Shown here one piece after another: positions 1 to 8,162 of a DNA stretch of 57,173 bases (positions are counted from its first letter, which is position 1; each line of letters opens with the position of its first letter). The stretch is from an uncultured Collinsella sp. GTDB taxonomy: Bacteria; Actinomycetota; Coriobacteriia; Coriobacteriales; Coriobacteriaceae. Under the pieces are notes generated by a model. It saw only the letters and a program-made list of their open reading frames with translations. It was not told the origin of the DNA and searched no databases. A program made the translations under genes and the position numbers. The stretch spans positions 1 to 57,173 of the forward strand of contig UQKQ01000011.1 of NCBI GenBank assembly GCA_900541645.1, written 5' to 3'.

Positions 1-75
1 ACCCGTACCCGTTCTGGCTGGATTAATGGATGGAAACGGGTGTTCTATCGGGACACACATTTTGTCCTATAAGCC
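1..75 (+). mobile_element. Right end of an insertion sequence with the transposase C-terminus
   Basis: An open frame from base 1 to a TAA at 70-72 encodes the last 23 residues of a protein (ending DTHFVL). It runs into a 25-bp sequence at 51-75 whose exact reverse complement occurs at 56913-56937, where a similar IS begins. The stop codon therefore lies inside the terminal inverted repeat, as in several compact IS families. The family is not determined, because only the tail of the transposase is visible. The copy at the far edge starts with a zinc-ribbon protein on the same strand, so both copies point the same way. Confidence 0.7.
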
Positions 76-138
76 TCTTTGCGGCGCCTTTGTTTCGTAT
101 AGGAAACTTTTTCGAAATCTGAATGCGGACCCTTTCCA

Positions 139-192
139 AAAAGTTAACCACGTGTTAGTTTACTATAGCGAACATAGGCGTGGTTAACTTTT
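139..192. promoter_or_regulatory. Concentric palindromes upstream of feoA, candidate iron-regulator operator
   Basis: Arms AAAAGTTAACCACG (139-152) and CGTGGTTAACTTTT (179-192) are perfect inverted repeats. A second, imperfect 16-bp palindrome, GTTTACTATAGCGAAC (158-173), has exactly the same centre (165/166). The region lies 43 bp before the first feoA start and contains AT-rich promoter-like sequence. Fur or DtxR-family proteins control feo operons in many bacteria. That one binds here is inference. Confidence 0.5.
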
Positions 193-234
193 ACCGTGTC
201 GATGTTAAGGACGAACTGACGTTAGGAGCCACTC

Positions 235-477
235 ATGTCTTGCGGACCGCAGATGCCGGCCATGCCGCTTTCGATGGTAAAAGCGGGCGAAACCGTGCGC
301 GTGTCCCGTGTAAAGGGCAATGAGGACATGAAACACCACCTCAAGGACCTCGGCTTTGTCGAGGGCAACGAAATCCACGTGGTGAGCTCGAGTGGCGCCA
401 ATATTATCGTCACCGTGCTGGGCGCACGCTTTGGTATCGATTCCAAGGTTGCCATGCACATCATGACCGTCGGTTAG
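235..477 (+). CDS. feoA: FeoA family ferrous iron transport accessory protein (first copy)
   Basis: This 80-residue protein is one SH3-like FeoA domain. The family motif of a basic stretch followed by an LxxLGFVEG turn is visible at about residues 36-48 (HHLKDLGFVEGNEIHVV). FeoA is a small cytosolic protein thought to modulate the FeoB GTPase permease. The start is the ATG after GGAGCC. It is the first gene of feoA-feoA-feoB, 39 bp before the second feoA. The N-terminus carries a short MSCGPQMPAMPLS extension with one cysteine that the second copy lacks. Two consecutive feoA genes suggest non-identical partners for one FeoB. Confidence 0.93.
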   Translation: MSCGPQMPAMPLSMVKAGETVRVSRVKGNEDMKHHLKDLGFVEGNEIHVVSSSGANIIVTVLGARFGIDSKVAMHIMTVG

Positions 478-516
478 TCTGCAGCATTTCATAAAAACCG
501 AAAGGGGGACAAGAGG

Positions 517-738
517 ATGAAGACGTTGGGTGACGTTAAGGTGGGCGAGAGCTCCACCATCGTCAAGCTTCACGGTGAGGGTGCGCTTCGCCGCCACCTT
601 ATGGACCTGGGGCTCATCAAGGGCACTTCGTTCAAGGTCGTAAAGGTTGCACCGCTCGGTGATCCGGTCGAGATCAACGTGCGCGGCTACGAGCTTTCCA
701 TCCGCAAGGAGGAGGCCGCCGTCGTCGAGGTCCAGTAA
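517..738 (+). CDS. feoA: FeoA family ferrous iron transport accessory protein (second copy)
   Basis: A 73-residue FeoA domain with the motif RRHLMDLGLIKGTSF at about residues 28-42 and a C-terminal IRKEEAAVVEV strand typical of the family. It is preceded by a GA-rich SD (AAGAGG) and sits between the first feoA and feoB in the same orientation. It has clearly diverged from the first copy, so this is not a recent duplication. The role in Feo-dependent Fe(II) uptake is by family and context. Unlike its neighbours it is separated from feoB by 122 bp that hold a palindrome (767-786). Confidence 0.93.
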   Translation: MKTLGDVKVGESSTIVKLHGEGALRRHLMDLGLIKGTSFKVVKVAPLGDPVEINVRGYELSIRKEEAAVVEVQ

Positions 739-766
739 GGACTCGCGGCGCATATTTCTGCAGATA

Positions 767-786
767 AAGTTAGGTTTTTCTAACTT
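767..786. promoter_or_regulatory. Palindrome between feoA and feoB
   Basis: AAGTTAG (767-773) and CTAACTT (780-786) are perfect inverted repeats around a 6-nt GTTTTT spacer, 75 bp before the feoB ATG. The half-site resembles the GTTAG/CTAAC core of DtxR/IdeR boxes and the GTTAAC of the operator upstream of feoA. It could be an internal operator or a weak RNA hairpin. Confidence 0.35.
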
Positions 787-860
787 AATGCAGCACTTTG
801 AAGCACATTATCCAGCCCGTGCGGAGAAAGCAGCGCGGGCACATAAGGAAGAAGGATTGA

Positions 861-3191
861 ATGGCGGATTCTCAGATCCATGTCGCACTGGCGGGTAACC
901 CCAACTGCGGCAAGACCACGCTTTTCAACCTGATCACCGGCGCCAACGGCTACGTTGGCAACTGGCCCGGCGTCACGGTTGAGAAAAAGGAGGCCAAGCT
1001 CCTAAGCGACAAGAACGTTACCATCACGGACCTCCCTGGTATCTACTCGCTTTCCCCCTACAGCCCCGAGGAGCAATGCTCGCGCGATTATCTCATGAGC
1101 GGCGAGCCCGATGTGGTCGTCCAGGTTGTCGATGCCACCAACCTCGAGCGCAACCTGTACCTGGCGCTTCAGGTTATCGAGACCGGCCTGCCCGTGGTCG
1201 TTGCCCTCAACATGGCCGACCTGGTCGAGAAGAACGGCGACAAGATCGACACCGACAAGCTTTCCAAGAAGCTCGGCTGCCCGGTTATGATGATCTCCGC
1301 TCTTAAGAACAAGGGCATCAAGGAGCTCTTCGAGCAGGTCAAGAAGTCCGCTGCTTCTAAGGGCCAGGTGCCGGAGCACAAGTTCGACTCCTCCATCGAG
1401 GACGTTCTGGACCACATCGAGAATAACCTGCCTGCGAGCGTTCCTGCCAACAAGCGCCGCTATTACGCCGTCAAGCTGTTCGAGCGTGATGCAGACGCCT
1501 GCAAACTCATCAACCTCACCAAGGAGAAGGCCGCTCGCGTGGAGGAGCTGGTCGCCCAGTGCGAGCAGGACTGCGACGACGATGCCGAGTCCATCATCAC
1601 CGGTGAGCGCTATGGCGTCATCGCGCACATCATCGATGAGTGCCTCACTAAGGCTCCTGCCAAGATGAGCACTTCCGAGAAGATCGACCGTGTGGTTACC
1701 AACCGCATCCTGGGCCTGCCGATCTTTGTGGTCATCATGTTCTGCGTGTACTACATCGCCGTTTCCACCCTGGGCGGCACGGTGACCGACTTCACCAACG
1801 ACCAGCTCTTCGGCACCGACGGTTGGTACGTGCTCGGTCAGGGTCGCGATGCGTATGATGCGGCTGTCGAGGCTGTGGGTGAGGACGCTGCCGATTCGAT
1901 TGACCCGGCGGAGTACGGCCCCTATGTCCCGGGTATCACCACCGTGGTGCACGACGCCCTCGTGGCGGGCGGCACCGAGGACGGTGGCCTGGTCGATTCG
2001 CTGGTCTGCGATGGTATCGTCGGCGGCCTGGGCGCCATCTTTGGCTTTGTGCCGCAGATGTTCCTGCTTTTTGTGATGCTGTCTTTCCTGGAGGACTGCG
2101 GCTACATGGCGCGCGTCGCCTTCATCATGGACCGCGTGTTCCGCCGCTTTGGCCTGTCCGGTAAGTCCTTTATCCCCATGCTCGTGTCCTCGGGTTGCGG
2201 CGTCCCCGGCGTCATGGCCACCAAGACCATCGAGAACGAGAAGGACCGCCGTATGACGGTCATGACCACCACGTTTATTCCCTGTGGCGCTAAGCTGCCG
2301 ATCATTGCCCTGCTCATGGGTTCCATCATCGGCGATTCTTCCACCACCGCCGCGTGGATCAGCCCGCTCTTCTACTTCCTGGGCGTCTTTGCCGTCATTG
2401 CTTCGGGCCTCATGCTCAAGAAGACCAAGCTCTTCGCCGGTCGCCCGACGCCGTTTGTTATGGAGCTTCCTGCCTACCACTTCCCGGCGATCCGTTCTTG
2501 GGCGCTGCACGTGTGGGAGCGCTGCTGGGCCTTTATCAAGAAGGCCGGTACGGTCATCTTCGCGTCCACCGTCGTCGTTTGGTTCCTCTCCAACTTTGGC
2601 AGCTACAACGGTTCCTTTGGCTTCCTGCCTGCGATGGACGGCATCCCCGAGGAGTTCATGGATTACTCCGTGCTCGCCATGCTCGGCAACCTGGTCGCTT
2701 GGATCTTCGCCCCGCTCGGCTTTAGCACCTGGCAGGCCACCGCGCTGACCGTCTCCGGCCTCGTGGCTAAGGAGAATGTCGTCGCTACCGCCGGCTCGCT
2801 GCTCTCCGTCGCCGATGCTGGCGAGACCGACCCGAGCCTGTGGACCGCGTTTGCGGGCATGTTCCCCACCATGGGTGCTTGCGTGGCCTTTGGTGCCTTC
2901 AACCTGCTGTGCGCTCCGTGCTTTGCCGCCATGGGCACTATCCGCAACCAGATGGACTCCGGCAAGTGGACCGCGATTGCCATCGGCTACGAGTGCGCCT
3001 TCGCTTGGGTGATCGGCCTGTTCATCAACCAGTTCTACAACCTGTTTGTGTTGGGCCAGTTTGGTATTTGGACGATTGTAGCCATCGTGCTGCTGGTTGC
3101 GATGCTCTTCCAGATCTTCCGTCCCATGCCCAAGCATGCATGGACCGACGAGGACGAGACCAACACTGCTTCCGCCGCAGTTTCCGCTTAA
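861..3191 (+). CDS. feoB: Ferrous iron transport protein B (GTPase-permease)
   Basis: A 776-residue FeoB. The N-terminal G domain has G1 GNPNCGKT (residues 12-19), G3 DLPG and G4 NMAD, followed by the helical GDI-like domain to about residue 270. The membrane part starts near residue 285 and includes the paired Gate motifs with the conserved cysteine segments SSGCGVPGVMA and IPCGAKLPI, and a C-terminal segment AFNLLCAPCFAAMG. A hydrophilic insert of about 60-70 residues (around 320-385) sits between the first membrane segments and makes it longer than minimal FeoBs. It imports Fe(II) across the cytoplasmic membrane. The start ATG follows AAGGAAGAAGG. Confidence 0.97.
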   Translation: MADSQIHVALAGNPNCGKTTLFNLITGANGYVGNWPGVTVEKKEAKLLSDKNVTITDLPGIYSLSPYSPEEQCSRDYLMSGEPDVVVQVVDATNLERNLYLALQVIETGLPVVVALNMADLVEKNGDKIDTDKLSKKLGCPVMMISALKNKGIKELFEQVKKSAASKGQVPEHKFDSSIEDVLDHIENNLPASVPANKRRYYAVKLFERDADACKLINLTKEKAARVEELVAQCEQDCDDDAESIITGERYGVIAHIIDECLTKAPAKMSTSEKIDRVVTNRILGLPIFVVIMFCVYYIAVSTLGGTVTDFTNDQLFGTDGWYVLGQGRDAYDAAVEAVGEDAADSIDPAEYGPYVPGITTVVHDALVAGGTEDGGLVDSLVCDGIVGGLGAIFGFVPQMFLLFVMLSFLEDCGYMARVAFIMDRVFRRFGLSGKSFIPMLVSSGCGVPGVMATKTIENEKDRRMTVMTTTFIPCGAKLPIIALLMGSIIGDSSTTAAWISPLFYFLGVFAVIASGLMLKKTKLFAGRPTPFVMELPAYHFPAIRSWALHVWERCWAFIKKAGTVIFASTVVVWFLSNFGSYNGSFGFLPAMDGIPEEFMDYSVLAMLGNLVAWIFAPLGFSTWQATALTVSGLVAKENVVATAGSLLSVADAGETDPSLWTAFAGMFPTMGACVAFGAFNLLCAPCFAAMGTIRNQMDSGKWTAIAIGYECAFAWVIGLFINQFYNLFVLGQFGIWTIVAIVLLVAMLFQIFRPMPKHAWTDEDETNTASAAVSA

Positions 3192-3220
3192 GTCCGAATA
3201 AGGATTAGCCCCTTTCCACG

Positions 3221-3254
3221 AGCCCGGGTGTCCCAGCGACACTCGGGCTTTTTG
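3221..3254 (+). terminator. Rho-independent terminator after feoB
   Basis: The stem AGCCCGGGTGTC / GACACTCGGGCT with a short CCAGC loop is followed by TTTTT. It starts 30 bp after the feoB stop. Confidence 0.85.
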
Positions 3255-3290
3255 GTGAGGGAGATGTGGCGTTTCCGCAGATAAAACCGA

Positions 3291-3320
3291 CCAAAATATA
3301 CCTGTCCCTTTTTGGCAGGT
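3291..3320 (-). repeat. GGGACAG-core palindrome, diverged copy
   Basis: Read on the minus strand this is ACCTGCCAAAAAGGGACAGGT followed by TTTTGG. It matches the better-preserved copy at 26761-26795 (same ACCTGCCAAA arm, same GGGACAGG core). It is one of a dispersed family in this window. Confidence 0.5.
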
Positions 3321-3366
3321 GGAGAATGGGGTAAAGTAAGTGGTGGTTAACTAGAGGAGGCTTGCT

Positions 3367-3567
3367 ATGGCACCTATCGATATTGTTGTACTGGCTGTTA
3401 TCGGCATTGCGTTTGTCGCCGTGTGCGTACGCATTTATCGCAAGGGCACCTGCGCCGACTGCGCTCAAGGTGGCGTTTGCACAGGACATTGCTCCAACAA
3501 AAAGACCTGCGCCGCGCTTAAGGGCGTAGACAAAATCGCCGAAGATTTGAGCCGCGGTATTCATTAG
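3367..3567 (+). CDS. FeoB-associated Cys-rich membrane protein
   Basis: A 66-residue protein with one N-terminal transmembrane helix (about residues 4-22, VVLAVIGIAFVAVCVRIY). A short cytosolic tail then carries six clustered cysteines (C36, C39, C44, C48, C54 region: CADCAQGGVCTGHCSNKKTC). This is the layout of the small FeoB-associated proteins often found 3' of feoB. A GAGGAGG SD sits 6 nt before the ATG. The feoB terminator lies in between, so it may have its own promoter. It may bind iron or help FeoB assembly; the exact role is not known. Confidence 0.8.
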   Translation: MAPIDIVVLAVIGIAFVAVCVRIYRKGTCADCAQGGVCTGHCSNKKTCAALKGVDKIAEDLSRGIH

Positions 3568-3669
3568 CCGACTGGCGTTTGGGCATGTTTGACTGCGGAT
3601 ACGGCAGTTGCTGGTACGATAAGTACGTTAGCAACTGCCGCCGAGCGGCTCAAACGAAAGGAAGCCTGC

Positions 3670-5619
3670 ATGGAGTCTTCTGCCTACCCGATGCTCTTTA
3701 GCCCGATCAAGGTCGGTACGACCGAGGTCAAGAACCGCGTCTTTATGCCGCCGGTATCTACCAACCTGGCCGATCATGGCTATGTGACCGACGATCTGGT
3801 CGATCATTACCGTGCCCGCGCCAAGGGCGGCGTGGGCCTGATCATTACCGAGGTCGTGACGGTCGAGCCTACCTATACCTATCTGCCGGGCGACATGTGC
3901 TGCTACGATGACACGTTCATCCCCGGCTGGGAAAAGCTCGCCGCCGCCGTGCATGAGTACGGCTGCAAGATTATGCCGCAGCTCTTCCATCCCGCCTATA
4001 TGGCCTTTAACGTTCCGGGCACGCCGCGCCTGATCGCTCCGTCCTTTGTGGGTCCGTCTTACGCCCGCGAGGCGCCGCGCCCCATCACGGTCGATGAGAT
4101 CCACGAGCTCACGCATCAGTTCGGCGACGCTGCCGTGCGTATGCAGAAGGCCGGCGTCGATGGCGTCGAGGTCCATGCGGCGCACGCCCACGGCATGCTC
4201 GGTGGCTTTTTGACCCCGCTCTATAACAAGCGCACCGACGAGTACGGTGGCTCGCTCGACGCCCGCATGCGTTTCTTGCTCGAGGTCATCGCCGAGATTC
4301 GCGAGCGCTGCGGCAAGGACTTCATCATCGACGTCCGTATCTCGGGCGACGAGTACACCGATGGCGGCCTGACCCTCAACGACATGATCTACGTCTCGCG
4401 TCGCCTGGAGAAGGCCGGCGTCGACATGATTCACGTGTCGGGCGGTACCACCATCAAGCGCGGCTCTGCAATTCCCGCCGCTGGTACACAGCAGGCTTCG
4501 CACGCCGCCTGCTCGCGCGAGATCAAAAAGCATGTGAACATTCCCGTTGCCACGGTCGGCCGCATCAACGAGGCATGGATTGCCGAGGAGCTGATCGAGG
4601 ACGGCGCTGCCGACATCTGCATGATGGGCCGCGCCAACCTGTGCGATGCCGAGTTCTGCAACAAGGCCGCTGCCGGCAACGCCGACGACATCCGCCCCTG
4701 CATCGGCTGCCTGCGCTGCCTGAACGGCATTATGTTTGGCAAGCGCATCTCCTGCACCGTCAACCCAGACGTGGAGCGCGACGAGGCTGGCTACGAGCCT
4801 GCCGCCGAGGCCAAGAACGTGCTGGTTGTGGGCGCCGGTCCCGCGGGCATGGAGGCGGCGTTCATTGCCGCCAAGCGCGGCCACAACGTGGTGCTCGTGG
4901 ACAAGCAGGACGAACCGGGCGGCGAGATGCGCATCGCGGCCGTTCCGCCGGCAAAGCAGGAACTCACCCGCGTGATCAAGTATCAGTACCGTCGCCTGGC
5001 CGAGGCCGGCGTGAAGTGCGTATTTGGCACCGAGCTTTCGGCTGAGGACATTCAGCGTGACTACGCGGGCTACGAGGTCGTCCTGGCTTATGGCGCCGAG
5101 CCCATCGTCCCGGCCTTCATGCAGGGCTTTAAGCAGGTTATGACGGCCGACGACCTGCTGGGTGGCAAGGCTTTCCCGGGTAAGAAGATCGTCATCGTGG
5201 GCGGCGGCACCGTTGGCTGCGAGACGGCCGATTACCTGGCCCCGCTGGTCAACGACCTGTCGCCGGCCAATCGCGATGTCACCGTCATCGAGATGACCAA
5301 GACGCTCGCTGCCAACGAGGGTGGTGCCGGTCGCGCGGTGCTCATCACGCGCATGCTCTCCAAGGGCGTCCACGTGCTGACCGAGGCCAAGGTGACCGAG
5401 ATCACTGAGGATACCATCAGCTACGAAAGGGACGGCGAGGTCCACACCATCACCGGTGCCGATACGCTGGTGCTTGCCATGGGCTATCGTCCCAACACCA
5501 AGCTTGCCGACGACCTTGCCGCTGCCGGCGTTACCACCCACGTGCTGGGTGACGCCAACAAGTGCGGTAACATCCGTGACGCCATTGGCGATGGCTACAA
5601 GGTCGCCTGCGAGCTCTAG
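3670..5619 (+). CDS. NADH:flavin oxidoreductase / old yellow enzyme family, FAD and Fe-S
   Basis: A 649-residue three-domain reductase of the 2,4-dienoyl-CoA reductase / BaiCD-BaiH / trimethylamine dehydrogenase type. An FMN TIM barrel (about 1-340) comes first. A 4Fe-4S cysteine cluster (CIGCLRC, then C 12 residues on) is near 340-360. Two Rossmann folds follow: VVGAGPAGMEAAF at about 385 for FAD and IVIVGGGTVGCETADY near 505 for NAD(P)H. Such enzymes reduce activated C=C bonds in gut anaerobes, but the substrate cannot be read from sequence. The frame extends upstream to 3589. ATG 3670 is preferred because AAAGGAA lies just before it and family members begin there. It is monocistronic, with a terminator at 5752-5788. 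Confidence 0.9.
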   Translation: MESSAYPMLFSPIKVGTTEVKNRVFMPPVSTNLADHGYVTDDLVDHYRARAKGGVGLIITEVVTVEPTYTYLPGDMCCYDDTFIPGWEKLAAAVHEYGCKIMPQLFHPAYMAFNVPGTPRLIAPSFVGPSYAREAPRPITVDEIHELTHQFGDAAVRMQKAGVDGVEVHAAHAHGMLGGFLTPLYNKRTDEYGGSLDARMRFLLEVIAEIRERCGKDFIIDVRISGDEYTDGGLTLNDMIYVSRRLEKAGVDMIHVSGGTTIKRGSAIPAAGTQQASHAACSREIKKHVNIPVATVGRINEAWIAEELIEDGAADICMMGRANLCDAEFCNKAAAGNADDIRPCIGCLRCLNGIMFGKRISCTVNPDVERDEAGYEPAAEAKNVLVVGAGPAGMEAAFIAAKRGHNVVLVDKQDEPGGEMRIAAVPPAKQELTRVIKYQYRRLAEAGVKCVFGTELSAEDIQRDYAGYEVVLAYGAEPIVPAFMQGFKQVMTADDLLGGKAFPGKKIVIVGGGTVGCETADYLAPLVNDLSPANRDVTVIEMTKTLAANEGGAGRAVLITRMLSKGVHVLTEAKVTEITEDTISYERDGEVHTITGADTLVLAMGYRPNTKLADDLAAAGVTTHVLGDANKCGNIRDAIGDGYKVACEL

Positions 5620-5627
5620 TCAACCCC

Positions 5628-5692
5628 TTGGTGCATGGGGACAGGTTACTTTGCACCAACTTGGTGCATGTAAACCTGGCCCCATCGCACCA
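5628..5692 (+). repeat. Head-to-head pair of GGGACAG-core palindromes
   Basis: The first unit is TTGGTGCA (5628-5635), loop TGGGGACAGGTTACTT, TGCACCAA (5652-5659). The second unit starts at 5661 with the same TTGGTGCA arm, and its loop (TGTAAACCTGGCCCCA) is the inverted loop sequence, ending in a degenerate arm TCGCACCA. It begins 9 bp after the oxidoreductase stop. Paired inverted units are the layout of BIME-type REP elements. Confidence 0.6.
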
Positions 5693-5751
5693 TTTGATAA
5701 AACACAAGCGGCCGTACGCATCGAATTTCTTCTCTCATAGATATGCGGCAC

Positions 5752-5788
5752 AAAGAGCCCCGAGTTCATACGAGCTTGGGGCTCTTTT
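5752..5788 (+). terminator. Rho-independent terminator of the flavin oxidoreductase gene
   Basis: AAAGAGCCCC (5752-5761) pairs with GGGGCTCTTTT (5778-5788), and the run ends in TTTT. Confidence 0.75.
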
Positions 5789-5812
5789 CGTTTGGATTGC
5801 AGACGTATTGAC

Positions 5813-5946
5813 AGACGAAAACAGTCTGCGTCCGGTATTGAGCCATACGAAAGCGAAATTCTGCGTCTTAATTCCGTACGCAAATCAAGACGAAAACCGT
5901 TTGCGTCTTCTATAAATTAGTACGCAAACGGTTTTCGTCTTATAAT
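5813..5946. promoter_or_regulatory. Repeat-rich operator and promoter of the AlbA_2 regulator gene
   Basis: AAGACGAAAACCGTTTGCGT (5887-5906) and its exact reverse complement (5922-5941) are 20-bp arms separated by 15 bp. The right arm abuts a TATAAT -10 element at 5941-5946. A direct copy of the arm, AGACGAAAACAGTCTGCGTC (5813-5832), matches at 18 of 20 positions. A degenerate copy (ACGAAA...CTGCGTCTT) lies at 5847-5869, and GTACGCAAA recurs at 5877 and 5920. Overlap with the -10 suggests a repressor site, most simply for autoregulation. Confidence 0.6.
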
Positions 5947-5983
5947 ACGGTTATGAATGATACGAAACGAGGGGGTTGTGCAT

Positions 5984-7237
5984 ATGGTTGTTAGAGAGAG
6001 CCCTACAGTCGAATACAAGGAAAGCGTTACGCCGACGTTTCTTAAAACGGTGAGCGCCTATGCAAACTACGGGAAGGGCAAGATTGAGTTTGGCGTTGAT
6101 GACGAGGGCGTGGTTGTCGGCCTTGCGGATCCGGTTGCAGAATGCCTGCGCATCGAGAACATGATTAACGACAGTCTTGATCCCGCGCCCCGTTATTCGC
6201 TTGAGCCCGATGAGAAACGCGGGATTGTAATCCTTACGGTTTATGAGGGGCAGGACAAACCCTATCGAAGCAAGGGAAAGGCCTACAGACGAAACGATTC
6301 GGCAACGGTGGAGGTCGACCGGTTTGAGTATGGCAGGCTGACGCTCGAAGGCAGCAACGTAACGTTCGACGCGCTCACGTCGGCTCGCCAGGACTTGGGC
6401 TTTCATACGCTCGAGCATAAGTGTGTTGAACACCTCGGCATTTCTGAGCTAACGCCGGATATTATGCGCACGCTTCGCTTGCTCGGCAAAGATGGCTATA
6501 CCAACGCTGCGGCGATTTTAGCGGATAAGAATGATTTTCCGGGCATCGACTGCGTCCGTTTTGGCGATACCGAGGATGTGATCTTGGATCGCGAGATGGC
6601 GACAAATGTATCCGCAATTGAGCAGGTGGACAGGGCGGTAGCTATGTTTGCACGCTACTACCGTTATGAGCGTATCGAAGGGATGGAGCGCGTCCAAACC
6701 GATCGAATTCCTCTCGAGGCGTTTCGCGAAGCTGTCGCAAATGCTTTGGTGCATCGGACGTGGGACGTTCGAGCGAACGTTCAAATTGCCCTGTACGATG
6801 ATCGTGTCGTTGTGACCTCCCCCGGGTCGCTGCCCGCCGGTTTGACGACGGAACAATACCTGTATGGGCAGATATCCGTGCTCAGAAACCCCATCGTTGC
6901 AGAGGTCTTCTTAAAGCTGGATTACATCGAGAAATTTGGTACGGGAATCGCGCGCATTAGACGTGCCTATCGCGATTCGATCAATCAACCAATTTTTGAT
7001 GTTCGCGGCGGCATGGTGGCCGTCACATTGCCCGTTACCGATGCCTTTGAAGGGTCCGAGGAAGAGGTCCAGGTTCTCAAGGCCTTGTCGGGCGGGCGAA
7101 TTATGTCGCGAAGCGAGATTGAAAAACAGACGGGGCTGAGCCGCATGCGGACGTTGGCGGCACTCGAATCTCTGCTTGAACGGAATGCAATCGTAAGGCA
7201 GGGAACCGGGCGAGCCACGAAATACGAGCGCTCATAG
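5984..7237 (+). CDS. AlbA_2 (Schlafen-type) DNA-binding / GHKL ATPase-like transcriptional regulator
   Basis: A 417-residue protein of the common 'ATP-binding protein / predicted transcriptional regulator' class. The N-terminal AlbA_2 domain has E-Y-K-E-S (residues 10-14) and the FGVDDEGVVVG loop (to about 115). A central HATPase_c_4-like region carries EAVANALVHRTW and FGTGIARIRRA (about 240-350). A C-terminal winged helix carries MSRSEIEKQTGLSRMRTLAALESLLERNAI (about 370-410). The frame could begin at ATG 5957, but ATG 5984 has GAGGGGG at the right distance. It follows a striking inverted repeat (5887-5941), probably its own operator. Its target is unknown. The gene's AT-richer, rarer-codon composition compared with neighbours hints at transfer. 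Confidence 0.8.
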   Translation: MVVRESPTVEYKESVTPTFLKTVSAYANYGKGKIEFGVDDEGVVVGLADPVAECLRIENMINDSLDPAPRYSLEPDEKRGIVILTVYEGQDKPYRSKGKAYRRNDSATVEVDRFEYGRLTLEGSNVTFDALTSARQDLGFHTLEHKCVEHLGISELTPDIMRTLRLLGKDGYTNAAAILADKNDFPGIDCVRFGDTEDVILDREMATNVSAIEQVDRAVAMFARYYRYERIEGMERVQTDRIPLEAFREAVANALVHRTWDVRANVQIALYDDRVVVTSPGSLPAGLTTEQYLYGQISVLRNPIVAEVFLKLDYIEKFGTGIARIRRAYRDSINQPIFDVRGGMVAVTLPVTDAFEGSEEEVQVLKALSGGRIMSRSEIEKQTGLSRMRTLAALESLLERNAIVRQGTGRATKYERS

Positions 7238-7246
7238 TCCAAAAGA

Positions 7247-7281
7247 GCCCCGTCCCAAAAAGACTGATTGGGAGCTGGGGC
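7247..7281. terminator. Possible terminator hairpin after the AlbA_2 gene
   Basis: GCCCC-GT-CCCA pairs with TGGG-AGCT-GGGGC across a short loop, directly after the stop. There is no T-run, so termination strength is doubtful. Confidence 0.35.
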
Positions 7282-7344
7282 GTGTCGATGAGATAGTATT
7301 ACGTGATGAAATTCGACAAACCGTGGGCTTCATCCGAGGGCTTT

Positions 7345-8037
7345 ATGGAACAACACCAGCATTATCAGAGCCTGCAAGATCAGGCATACAACGCACTGCG
7401 CTCCAAGATCATCTATGCCGAGCTCAAGCCCGGCACGCGCCTTTCGGCGATTGGTCTGGAAAAGGAGACGGGGATCGGGCGCACGCCAATTCGCGAGTCC
7501 TTTGTGCGCCTGCGCGAGCAAGAGCTGGTGGAAACGCGTCCCAAGAGCGGCACCTACGTCTCTAAGATCAGCATGGAACACGCCGAGAATGCCTGTTTCT
7601 TGCGCGAGAAACTCGAAAGAAGCGTACTCATTAAATGTTGTCCGGCTGCCACGTTCGAGCAAAAGCATCGGCTCGAGCAGATTCTTGCCGAGTCCGAGTC
7701 GCTCGACCATAGCGAGACGCGTCGCTTTTTCGACTTGGATAACCTGTTCCACGAGACGTGTTTTGAGATTGCCGGTCGTCACATGCTGTGGGATTGGATG
7801 AAGAGCGTCAACACGCATTTTGAGCGATACAACTGGTTGCGTATGGTGTCGCAGGATCTGGATTGGGAGCCGATTCGTCGACAACATCGTCGGATTCTCG
7901 AGGCCATTAAGAGGGGCGATACCGACACGGCGAGCTATCTGGCAGAGACGCACTTGCACCTGATGCCCGAGGAGCAGGGCCCGGTTATCGCCTTGCATCC
8001 CGACTATTTCGAGCTGTCCAAAGACTCGTCTATCTAG
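7345..8037 (+). CDS. GntR family transcriptional regulator (FadR/FCD type)
   Basis: A 230-residue regulator. The N-terminal winged helix-turn-helix includes QAYNALRSKIIYAELKPGTRLS and TGIGRTPIRESFVRLREQELVETRPKSGTYVS (about residues 12-70), the GntR signature. The C-terminal all-helical part (about 75-215) fits the FCD ligand-binding fold, with possible metal ligands in LDNLFHETCFEIAG and later histidines. In-frame starts also exist at GTG 7303 and ATG 7306. ATG 7345 is chosen for its CGAGGG SD and family-like N-terminus, but the choice is not certain. No obvious target operon is adjacent, and the next gene encodes another regulator. Confidence 0.88.
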   Translation: MEQHQHYQSLQDQAYNALRSKIIYAELKPGTRLSAIGLEKETGIGRTPIRESFVRLREQELVETRPKSGTYVSKISMEHAENACFLREKLERSVLIKCCPAATFEQKHRLEQILAESESLDHSETRRFFDLDNLFHETCFEIAGRHMLWDWMKSVNTHFERYNWLRMVSQDLDWEPIRRQHRRILEAIKRGDTDTASYLAETHLHLMPEEQGPVIALHPDYFELSKDSSI

Positions 8038-8060
8038 CCCATCACCGCATCTGCTCGAGA

Positions 8061-8100
8061 CGCAAAAACGATCCTGCTCACCTACAGCGTTTTGCAAGCG
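8061..8100 (+). terminator. Weak hairpin after the GntR gene
   Basis: CGCAAAAACG and CGTTTTGC form a loose stem, and ATTTTT follows shortly after. Plausible as a terminator but weak. Confidence 0.25.
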
Positions 8101-8162
8101 AGATTTTTAAAAAAATGCCTAAAATGGCTCAGACTGCCGACAATTGGGAAACGGGGTGCGCT

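Noticed and set aside
1002..3242. Long minus-strand open frame opposite feoB, and similar long antisense frames opposite ligA, gatA, gatB, glmM and the ABC genes
   Set aside because: They mirror GC-rich coding DNA, have no SD or recognisable domain, and the sense genes are unmistakable.
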